This document shows positions 1 to 5,365 of a DNA stretch of 6,111 nucleotides, one piece after another. This DNA is from JAOAHC01 sp964593045 (GTDB lineage Bacteria > Bacillota > Clostridia > TANB77 > CAG-465). Under the pieces are notes generated by a model that was given only the letters and a program-made list of their open reading frames with translations, was not told where the DNA came from and did not search any database. The stretch lies in assembly GCA_964593045.1 (NCBI GenBank), contig CAZQJQ010000039.1, positions 1 to 6,111 on the forward strand. The letters run 5' to 3'. A program made the translations under genes and the position numbers. Each line of letters starts with the position of its first letter. Within the stretch, counting starts at the first letter, position 1.

Positions 1-9
1 CGACCTCTC

Positions 10-46
10 ACACCACCGTGCGTACCGTTCGGTACACGGCGGTTCC
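10..46 (-). ncRNA. Group II intron domain V (catalytic hairpin)
   Basis: On the minus strand a 9-bp stem (ACCGCCGTG at 43-35 pairing with CACGGTGGT at 20-12, one G-T wobble) is followed by a two-nucleotide bulge (CG, 22-21) on the 3' side. A 4-bp upper stem TACC/GGTA closed by the loop GAAC completes it. This is the standard shape of domain V, which binds the catalytic metal ions. The lower stem carries CGC rather than AGC at the catalytic triad position, which is the class IIC variant. The flanking GTGTGAGAGGTCG is the usual linker toward domain VI. All the elements needed for catalysis in this hairpin look intact. Confidence 0.9.
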
Positions 47-63
47 TTAGTTTTCACGAACTT

Positions 64-207
64 TCACAAATTCGTGATGGTAGTGTTGTTTTCAGTTATC
101 TTACAATCACTAAGCACTCCTACATATTCTTTCTTTTCCGAAGATACCTTTTGTAGGTAGTCTGTATTCAGTCTTCTGCTATTATTGTTTTTGCCAGTAA
201 CTTTCAT
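64..207 (-). pseudogene. ltrA: Remnant of group II intron reverse transcriptase (N-terminus only)
   Basis: An ATG at 207 lies 10 nt after a perfect AGGAGG (223-218) and opens a 47-codon frame ending in TGA at 64. The peptide starts MKVTGKNNNSRRLNTDYLQ and continues with EYVGV and ITENNTTITNL. I recognise this as the leader that precedes the reverse transcriptase domain in class IIC intron proteins (typically around 400 residues or more). Translation then stops, and within 25 nt the sequence enters domain V. No reverse transcriptase blocks, maturase domain or HNH region remain. A short hairpin (CACGAA/TTCGTG, 55-76) sits where the deleted coding region should be and may close the shortened domain IV. 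The intact start region suggests an internal deletion rather than decay by point mutation. Homology is by recollection of the family. Confidence 0.75.
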
Positions 208-623
208 TTACTACTATCCTCCTAAAGTTCAGCCCTTCACAGATAGTCTTACGACCACCTCCTACTATGGCTTCTGCTGACTTCTCATAGTTCGTTGTTA
301 CTACAGATACTACATTTTTGTTAAGTTAATGTTTTAATATCCATCTATGAGACCTCCCCAGGTAAGAACACACTCTTCCACTTCATTTATCTGCCACATT
401 TACATTAGTTAATTCCGAGTAGTTATTGGACTTCAACTTGTTTGGCAGTCTTATCCTTAACTAATGCCTGATGTGATTTCTATTCGTCAGACCGAAGTTT
501 TGCCTACACCTTCCTTCAGATTTCGCCTCACGACGAACACCCTTGGTGTTCAGCTATATCTTTCCCACTACTAGGGCAGATTAGGGACTTTAACCCTTTA
601 GAGTGTGCCCATGCTGGGCACAC

Positions 624-666
624 CAAAACCTAATTCATATTATTGTCAGGTTTTGTTGTTTTTTTC
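624..666 (+). terminator. Terminator-like hairpin bordering the intron 5' end
   Basis: CAAAACCT (624-631) and AGGTTTTG (648-655) form a perfect 8-bp stem around a 16-nt loop. On the plus strand a T-rich tract follows (656-665, one G), as in a Rho-independent terminator, although the stem is A/T-heavy and the loop is long. On the minus strand an A-rich run precedes the stem, and the intron starts at the very next base (623). Class IIC introns are known to insert next to terminator stem-loops, so this is most simply the pre-existing target. It could have ended a plus-strand transcript entering from the left, or acted on both strands. Confidence 0.55.
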
Positions 667-754
667 TTTAATAAAATTTTATTCTGTCTTTTCTTCTAAT
701 GATATTCTAATCATTTATTCACAAATTAGAAAAACATTTTGAATAATTTTATAG

Positions 755-760
755 TATAAT
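755..760 (+). promoter_or_regulatory. Putative -10 box for the 56-aa gene
   Basis: A consensus TATAAT lies about 40 nt upstream of the start codon at 802 and would place transcription start near 767. No -35 hexamer of good quality stands at the usual 16-18 nt distance; TTGAAT at 739-744 is too close (10 nt). The call is weak because TATAAT-like strings are common in DNA this AT-rich. Confidence 0.35.
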
Positions 761-801
761 TGTAATTGTACTTGTGTATAATAATTAAGGAGGTATTTTT
801 T

Positions 802-972
802 ATGGGACCATTTGAATATATAGTAAAAGAAATAAGTGGTGATTACGCTCTTTTACTTAGAACAGATAACTCTGCAAATGAAACGATTTTAGTGGCTTTA
901 GCTCTTCTGCCAAGCGATATAGATATCAACACAAAACTATTATGGGAAAACTTAATCTATAAAATTATTTAA
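802..972 (+). CDS. Hypothetical 56-aa protein
   Basis: I chose the ATG at 802, preceded by AAGGAGG (788-794) at 7-nt spacing. An in-frame upstream TTG at 766 has no ribosome binding site and would add 12 residues. The product (MGPFEYIVKEISGDYALLLR, then an acidic turn, VALALLPSDI and a C-terminal LLWENLIYKII) is soluble, with no signal peptide, membrane helix or cysteine. The pattern 'EISGDYALL ... ALLPSDI' looks like a small beta-rich domain and loosely resembles DUF3006-type proteins; this is a pattern impression only. I do not recognise a function. It stands alone with its own likely promoter and converges with the phosphodiesterase gene, its TAA ending one base before that gene's stop. 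It is probably a real gene because of its excellent ribosome binding site and balanced composition. Confidence 0.75.
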   Translation: MGPFEYIVKEISGDYALLLRTDNSANETILVALALLPSDIDINTKLLWENLIYKII

Positions 973-2892
973 TCAAGAAATTTTATTGACTATTCTTATA
1001 TACTCTATAAAACGTTCTTGATTTACAGGTTTAGAAAAATAGTATCCTTGTAACAAATCACAGCCAATTCTAATAAGTTCATACGCTTGTTCTTCTGTTT
1101 CTATTCCCTCTGCAACAATAGTTAAATTTAATTTTTTAAGCATAGTTACAATACTCTCTAGTGCGATTTTTGATTTCTTTGTTTCAAAAGATGACCAAAC
1201 AAGAGACTTATCAATCTTTATAATATTGAATGGTAAATTCATTACATAGCTTAAATTTGAATATCCTGTGCCATAATCATCTAAAGAAAGTTTTATATTT
1301 GCATCTGAAAGGGTTTTTATATTATTACTTAGAATTTCTGGTGAAAATGCCGCTGAAGTTTCTGTTATTTCAAGACATATTTGATTTGAATTTATATTAT
1401 ATTGTTTTATAATTGAAAATAGCTCTTCTACAAGTTTCTTTTGCATACATTGAACAACAGATAAATTAATAGAGATATAATTTAATCCAAGTTTATTTAA
1501 ATCATGTGTAGCAATAAAATTACAGACCGTTTCAAAAACAAATTTTCCAATTTTAACTATATTTCCATTCTTTTCTGAAATAGGTATAAACTCTTCCGGA
1601 GAAATAAAACCCATTTTATCATCATATAACCTAATCAAAGCCTCTGCTGCAGTTATTCTTTTATCTATTTTTGAATAAATAGGTTGATAATAAACTTCAA
1701 ATTTATTTTCCTTTAGAGCTACTTTAACAATACTCTCTATTTCAAGTCTTCTTATTCTATCGCTTTTATTTACCTCTTTTGCAATTATAATTTTACTTTC
1801 ATCAATATTTTTGATATTTTTAGAAAACTCTAAATAATCCAGTATATCATCAACATTTTGAACGTCTTCAGGACACTCTAATATACTCATCTTAATTGAA
1901 ACATCTATATCTACCTCACTTATTTTCCAACTTTTATTAAATCTATCTAAAACCAAGGATACTAATTCATTTGTCTTAGATGTACCATCAAAAGAATAAA
2001 GTGCAAAACTTTTTTCTCCTAAATAAAAACAATCACCTAACTTAACAGTGTTTTCCAAGTATTTAGAAATATTTTTTAACATTTCATTTACATATTTCAA
2101 TCCGAAAGTATGTATTAGCAATGTGGAGTCTTCAATATTTATTAATAAAACTGAAACCTTTATTCTACTTTTTAATATATCGTTCATATTATTTACAAAT
2201 GCTTTTCTGTTTAAAATACCAGTTAAATGATCTATATAGCTATCTATGCTATCTAAAGTAATCATTAAAATCAAATAACTCAATGAAATACCCAAACATT
2301 CTACAAGATATTTTGGAAATAACAGTTGAAATATTGAAAAAGCTTTTTCAACTAAAATACAAATAGATAATGTAATCAAAACAGATTTTGGCATAACTTT
2401 TTTATTTAAAAATGCATATACAAATGCAAACACCATATAAAAAGCATTTATAATGTAAAATAGTAACATGAACTTTCCGCGATGATATACAAGGTCTTTA
2501 TCTATATAAAAAAATGTTTTTGTAAAATAATTAGTCAAAATAATAATTAATGTAAATATCAAAGGTAGGTGAAGTAATATTTTTAAAGATTTACTTAACT
2601 TCGGTACTATAAATGTAAGAGACATTATAAATAATGCAAATAAAAAAGATGACATCAATCTAAAAATCATGTATAATGAAGTTGACGTCCATAATAAAAA
2701 ATATTCATGATTTTCTGGATATATATTTCTCAATGCTGATAATATATCTAACAAGTTTGCAATAATTACAACTATTAAAGATCTATGAAACATTTTATTT
2801 TGTAAATTAAAAACTTTCTTTTTTGCATAAAATATTATTAAAATAAATATTGATAATATTAAAGCACTTACATCATAATGTAATATCCACAT
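973..2892 (-). CDS. Membrane c-di-GMP phosphodiesterase (degenerate GGDEF + EAL)
   Basis: The protein is predicted to hydrolyse cyclic di-GMP to pGpG at the inner face of the membrane, lowering the signal that controls the switch between motility and attachment. I start it at the ATG at 2892 (639 aa), which has GGGGGTG 6 nt upstream. A TTG at 2907 would overlap that site. Residues 1-215 hold about seven hydrophobic helices with no familiar sensor motif. A GGDEF-like domain (about 220-370) keeps DHLTGILNR, but the GGDEF signature is replaced by LGEKSF (291-296), so it should not make c-di-GMP. The EAL domain (about 385-635) has AEALIRL (EAL at 417-419), INLS (Asn476), LEITET (Glu508), LDDYGTGYS (Asp538-Asp539), IIKID (Lys559), AEGIET (Glu595, Glu598) and QGYYFSKP (615-622). 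The metal-binding and catalytic residues are therefore present and activity is likely. It is monocistronic, and its signal is unknown. Confidence 0.93.
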   Translation of the reverse strand: MWILHYDVSALILSIFILIIFYAKKKVFNLQNKMFHRSLIVVIIANLLDILSALRNIYPENHEYFLLWTSTSLYMIFRLMSSFLFALFIMSLTFIVPKLSKSLKILLHLPLIFTLIIILTNYFTKTFFYIDKDLVYHRGKFMLLFYIINAFYMVFAFVYAFLNKKVMPKSVLITLSICILVEKAFSIFQLLFPKYLVECLGISLSYLILMITLDSIDSYIDHLTGILNRKAFVNNMNDILKSRIKVSVLLINIEDSTLLIHTFGLKYVNEMLKNISKYLENTVKLGDCFYLGEKSFALYSFDGTSKTNELVSLVLDRFNKSWKISEVDIDVSIKMSILECPEDVQNVDDILDYLEFSKNIKNIDESKIIIAKEVNKSDRIRRLEIESIVKVALKENKFEVYYQPIYSKIDKRITAAEALIRLYDDKMGFISPEEFIPISEKNGNIVKIGKFVFETVCNFIATHDLNKLGLNYISINLSVVQCMQKKLVEELFSIIKQYNINSNQICLEITETSAAFSPEILSNNIKTLSDANIKLSLDDYGTGYSNLSYVMNLPFNIIKIDKSLVWSSFETKKSKIALESIVTMLKKLNLTIVAEGIETEEQAYELIRIGCDLLQGYYFSKPVNQERFIEYIRIVNKIS

Positions 2893-3157
2893 AAATTTCA
2901 CCCCCAAACTTATCCCTGAAATTTATCATTTATTTTTAAAATATATAATAAATTAAATATATCACTTAACTATAAAATAATAACAAAAAAATTAAAATTT
3001 ATTTATAATATTATTACACACCTGCTGTGAATTAATTACAAAATCAATATATGGTATAATTTTAAATCCACATATTAGTCTTAATTATATTATACATAAT
3101 AAACAATAAAATTTCAATAAAATATTTTTTATTTTACTTTATGCATAATATAAACCA

Positions 3158-3174
3158 TTATAAATTGTTTATAA
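3158..3174. repeat. Short palindrome TTATAAA-TTG-TTTATAA
   Basis: A perfect 7-bp inverted repeat with a 3-nt centre lies between the two divergent genes, about 90 nt upstream of the rightward -35 box. Its size would suit a dimeric repressor or activator site. The sequence is all A/T in the arms, so chance occurrence in this composition is a real possibility. Confidence 0.3.
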
Positions 3175-3262
3175 CGTGCACCATATAATTACATATTAGA
3201 GTAAGAACCCAATGTTTGTTGCATATTTTAACATAAATGAATAAAAAGTCTTTATAATACCA

Positions 3263-3291
3263 TTGATTTTTGATGTACTATGTGTTAAAAT
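3263..3291 (+). promoter_or_regulatory. Sigma-A type promoter of the oxidoreductase operon
   Basis: TTGATT (3263-3268) is separated by exactly 17 nt from TAAAAT (3286-3291). The -10 box is preceded by TGT (3283-3285), giving an extended -10 element. Transcription would start near 3298 and leave a leader of about 110 nt before the ATPase start codon. It is the best-matching promoter in the intergenic region and points at the operon. Confidence 0.65.
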
Positions 3292-3316
3292 AAATTTATA
3301 TAAAACTTACTAAATA

Positions 3317-3351
3317 AACTTTATTATATATCAATGTTAGATAATAAAGTT
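3317..3351 (+). promoter_or_regulatory. Leader inverted repeat, 11-bp perfect hairpin
   Basis: AACTTTATTAT (3317-3327) and ATAATAAAGTT (3341-3351) are exact reverse complements around a 13-nt loop. The repeat lies about 20 nt after the predicted transcription start and some 45 nt before the ribosome binding site. It could be an RNA hairpin in the leader, for example for mRNA stability or transcript control, or a DNA operator for a dimeric regulator. No T-tract follows, so it is not a standard terminator or attenuator. Which regulator, if any, uses it is unknown. Confidence 0.45.
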
Positions 3352-3406
3352 ATATTAAAAAATATTTTTATAATGTATGTTTTAATTAATATTTATGGAG
3401 GTTATA

Positions 3407-4057
3407 ATGGGTAAATTAACTATTATAACAGGGCATTATGGATCAGGTAAAACAAATGTAGCTATAAACCTTGCTTTAGAAGCTTCAAAAAAATATAAAA
3501 ATGTATCAATTATTGATTTAGATATAGTTAATCCATATTTTAGAACATCTGATTTTAGTGAACTGTTCAAAAATAACAATATAGAACTAATAAAACCTAA
3601 ATATGCAAACTCAAATCTAGATATTCCATCTCTTTGTTTTGATATAAATGCAATTTTAAGTAGCAATTCAAAAATAATTATTGATGTTGGCGGAGATGAT
3701 TCTGGAGCATATGCATTGGGACGATATTCTTCTATAATTAATGAATATAAAGACGAATTAAATATGTATTATGTTGTAAATTTTTACAGATTTCTCACAA
3801 CTACAGCACGTCAAGCTTTAAATTTAATGTATGATATTGAAAGTGCATCTCAAATAAAACACACTGGCATCATAAACAATTCAAATTTAGGAGATGAAAC
3901 TACAATAGATACTGTATTAAACTCATTTGAATTTGCAAAACAAATCTCACAGATCTCAAATTTACCAATTGTATTCACTACAATAGATAATAAGATTTCA
4001 CAAAATTATGATATATTTAAACCTGTTGATATTTATATAAAACCTATATGGGAATAA
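3407..4057 (+). CDS. P-loop ATPase heading the 2-oxoacid oxidoreductase operon
   Basis: This is a 216-aa cytoplasmic P-loop NTPase. The ATG at 3407 was chosen because TGGAGG (3396-3401) lies 5 nt upstream; an in-frame ATG at 3395 overlaps that site. Walker A is GHYGSGKT (residues 9-16, Lys15). A switch-like segment IDLDIVNPYFR spans 36-46, and IIDVGGDDSGA (91-101) occupies the Walker B position. The order and spacing resemble the MinD/ParA/CobB (SIMIBI) class. However, the extra 'deviant' lysine of MinD/ParA proteins is replaced by His10, and no metal-binding CxxC of Mrp/NBP35 iron-sulfur carriers is present. It is followed after 20 nt by the ferredoxin subunit gene, so it is co-transcribed with the enzyme. 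My recollection is that similar ATPases recur in front of such operons in clostridia. A role in assembly or cofactor insertion is a guess; the biochemical function is not known to me. Confidence 0.85.
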   Translation: MGKLTIITGHYGSGKTNVAINLALEASKKYKNVSIIDLDIVNPYFRTSDFSELFKNNNIELIKPKYANSNLDIPSLCFDINAILSSNSKIIIDVGGDDSGAYALGRYSSIINEYKDELNMYYVVNFYRFLTTTARQALNLMYDIESASQIKHTGIINNSNLGDETTIDTVLNSFEFAKQISQISNLPIVFTTIDNKISQNYDIFKPVDIYIKPIWE

Positions 4058-4077
4058 AAAAGAAAGGAAGTTAGTAC

Positions 4078-4284
4078 ATGGCAAAAATGATAGTCGATTT
4101 TGAAAAATGTAAAGGATGTGCCCTTTGTACTACTGCTTGTCCAAAAAAAATTATAATTATTCAAAAAGAAAAAAGAAATAAAAAAGGTTATTTTACTTCA
4201 CAGTGTATTGATATGAACGCCTGTATAGGATGTACTTTTTGTGCAATGATGTGTCCTGACTGTGCAATTACTATAGAAAAGTAA
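4078..4284 (+). CDS. 2-oxoacid:ferredoxin oxidoreductase delta subunit (2x[4Fe-4S] ferredoxin)
   Basis: This 68-aa iron-sulfur protein should relay electrons from the catalytic alpha/beta subunits to external ferredoxin. It contains two classical cluster motifs: CKGCALCTTACP (Cys11, 14, 17, 21) and CIGCTFCAMMCP (Cys49, 52, 55, 59), each ending in the usual Cys-Pro. Cysteines 43 and 62 are additional and lie close to the second motif. A basic stretch (KEKRNKKG, 30-37) links the two halves. The ATG at 4078 follows AAAGGAAG (4063-4070). The gene sits 20 nt after the ATPase gene and 23 nt before the alpha subunit start. This length and position match the delta subunit of four-subunit KOR/VOR enzymes, where it is a separate polypeptide. 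A free-standing 2[4Fe-4S] ferredoxin is the alternative, but the operon context favours the subunit. Confidence 0.93.
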   Translation: MAKMIVDFEKCKGCALCTTACPKKIIIIQKEKRNKKGYFTSQCIDMNACIGCTFCAMMCPDCAITIEK

Positions 4285-4307
4285 CTATTTAAAAGGAGAT
4301 GTATTTA

Positions 4308-5363
4308 TTGAATAAAAATCTCATGAAAGGTAATGAAGCTCTTGCAGAAGCAGCTTTAATAGCAGGATGCAAATGTTATTTCGGTTACCCTATAACTCCG
4401 CAAACAGAACTTGCAGCATATATGGCAAAACGTATGCCTGATATAGAAAACGGTGTATTTTTACAAGCTGAATCTGAAATAGCTGCAATAAATATGGTTT
4501 TAGGCGCATCATCTGCAGGTGTACGTGCTATGACTTCATCTTCATCACCCGGAATAAGTTTGAAATCCGAGGGTATATCATATCTTGCCGGTAGCGATTT
4601 ACCTTGTGTTATAGTAAATGTTCAAAGAGGTGGTCCAGGTTTAGGAGGAATTCAACCTTCTCAATCAGATTATTGGCAAGCAACTCGTGCTCTTGGACAT
4701 GGTGATTTTCATGTATTGGTTTATGCACCTTCCTCAGTTCAAGAAATGGTTGATATGACAATAAAATCGTTTGAACTAGCAGATAAATATAGAATTCCTG
4801 CATTAATTTTAACAGATGGTATTTTAGGACAAATGATGGAACCAGTAGAATTTCCAAAAGTTAAGGTTTCATTACCAAATAAACCGTGGGCTGCAGATGG
4901 ACATAAAAATAAACGACCACACAATATTATAAATTCTCTATACCTAGACCCACATGATTTAGAAAAAACAGTAATCGATAGATTTAAGAGATATGATGAA
5001 ATAATTAAAAATCATACTGAAGCAGAAAGTTATTTAACTGAAGATGCAGATATACTTTTAGTTGCATATGGTGCAACTTCAAGAATTTCAAAAGCTGCTG
5101 TTGATATAGCTAGATCTAAAGGTATTAAAACTGGACTTTTACGTCCTAAAACATTATGGCCATTTCCTAAAAGCGAATTGGTTAATGCCGCTAAAAACAC
5201 AAGAAAAATATTATGTGTTGAAATGAGTATGGGACAAATGATAGACGATGTAAAACTTGCAGTTAATTGTTCCATTCCAGTTGAATTTTTTGGTCGAACA
5301 GGAGGCATTATTCCCACACCTTCTGAAATTTTAAATGTAATAGAGAATATGGGAGGTAAGTAA
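4308..5363 (+). CDS. vorB: 2-oxoacid:ferredoxin oxidoreductase alpha subunit (VorB/KorA type)
   Basis: This is the large subunit of a coenzyme A-dependent 2-oxoacid:ferredoxin oxidoreductase (351 aa, normal length for VorB). With the beta subunit it converts a 2-oxoacid and CoA to acyl-CoA, CO2 and reduced ferredoxin in the cytoplasm. The N-terminal pyrimidine-binding domain shows LMKGNEALAEAALIAGC, FGYPITPQTEL, SSSSPGISLKSEGISYLAG and VNVQRGGPGLGGIQPSQSD. The C-terminal transketolase-like domain contains ILLVAYGATSR and LLRPKTLWPFP. I place the start at TTG 4308, 9 nt after GGAG (4295-4298). The in-frame ATG at 4299 directly touches that ribosome binding site, and family members begin at the MxKxLMKGNEA segment. 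The fit is best with proteins annotated as 3-methyl-2-oxobutanoate dehydrogenase subunit VorB, but 2-oxoglutarate enzymes are similar and substrate choice is uncertain. The downstream beta gene begins 2 nt after the stop. Confidence 0.93.
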   Translation: MNKNLMKGNEALAEAALIAGCKCYFGYPITPQTELAAYMAKRMPDIENGVFLQAESEIAAINMVLGASSAGVRAMTSSSSPGISLKSEGISYLAGSDLPCVIVNVQRGGPGLGGIQPSQSDYWQATRALGHGDFHVLVYAPSSVQEMVDMTIKSFELADKYRIPALILTDGILGQMMEPVEFPKVKVSLPNKPWAADGHKNKRPHNIINSLYLDPHDLEKTVIDRFKRYDEIIKNHTEAESYLTEDADILLVAYGATSRISKAAVDIARSKGIKTGLLRPKTLWPFPKSELVNAAKNTRKILCVEMSMGQMIDDVKLAVNCSIPVEFFGRTGGIIPTPSEILNVIENMGGK

Positions 5364-5365
5364 AT

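Larger units (their letters stand above)
1..623 (-). mobile_element. Group IIC intron, ORF-deleted, 3' end outside window
   Basis: Read on the minus strand, this is a group II intron RNA of bacterial class C (the Oceanobacillus iheyensis type). It begins at 623 with GTGTGCCCAGCATGGGCACA, which fits the GUGYG 5' splice consensus. Domain I blocks follow that I recognise from this class: AGGGT...AGTCCC, the GGTGTTCGTCGTGAGGCGA segment, AATCTGAAGGAAG, CTTCGGTCTGA and the ACCTGGGGAGGTCT segment (near 345-365). Next comes the AAGTCAGCAGAAGCCATAG segment (near 265-285), and finally domain V at about 10-46. Domain VI with the branch adenosine and the 3' splice site should lie about 40-50 nt past the left edge. 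The reverse transcriptase/maturase normally encoded in domain IV is missing apart from a short N-terminal remnant, so movement or efficient splicing would need a maturase supplied in trans. Base composition is visibly richer in G+C than the neighbouring DNA, consistent with transfer. Class assignment rests on remembered consensus, not on a search. Confidence 0.9.
2893..3406. other. AT-rich divergent intergenic region
   Basis: This 514-nt stretch separates the leftward phosphodiesterase gene from the rightward oxidoreductase operon, so it must supply promoters in both directions. It is extremely AT-rich and contains no open frame with a ribosome binding site. I see a strong rightward promoter (3263-3291), a leader inverted repeat (3317-3351) and a short palindrome (3158-3174), each listed separately. 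A weaker rightward pair, TTAATT (3032-3037) and TATAAT (3055-3060) with 17-nt spacing, is also present but has no clear product. The leftward promoter for the phosphodiesterase gene could not be placed with confidence because many TATA-like strings compete. I looked for c-di-GMP and TPP riboswitch cores on both strands and saw none. Confidence 0.6.

Noticed and set aside
1..623. Possible CRISPR or rRNA-like content because of the dense structure and different composition
   Set aside because: No regularly spaced repeats; the segments match group IIC intron domain I and domain V instead.
694..731. Nested inverted repeats (TTCTAAT 694-700 with ATTAGAA 725-731; AATGAT 698-703 with ATCATT 710-715)
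   Set aside because: Arms are short, overlap each other and are almost purely A/T; expected by chance in this region, so not listed as an operator.
1230..1412. 60-codon plus-strand frame inside the phosphodiesterase gene
   Set aside because: It is antisense to the EAL domain, has no ribosome binding site and encodes a low-complexity peptide; a shadow of the real gene.
2048..2230. 60-codon plus-strand frame antisense to the GGDEF region
   Set aside because: No ribosome binding site; composition explained by the opposite coding strand.
3101..3145. Possible hairpin in the AATAAAATATTTTTTATTTTA stretch
   Set aside because: Only A/T pairs with poor register and no G/C base pairs; not a credible terminator.
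2893..3406. Possible c-di-GMP or TPP riboswitch in the divergent intergenic region, suggested by the neighbouring gene functions
   Set aside because: No conserved riboswitch core was seen on either strand; the region is too A/T-rich and lacks the required G/C helices.
3436..3666. 76-codon minus-strand frame
   Set aside because: It lies fully inside the P-loop ATPase gene, whose Walker motifs leave no doubt about the coding strand.
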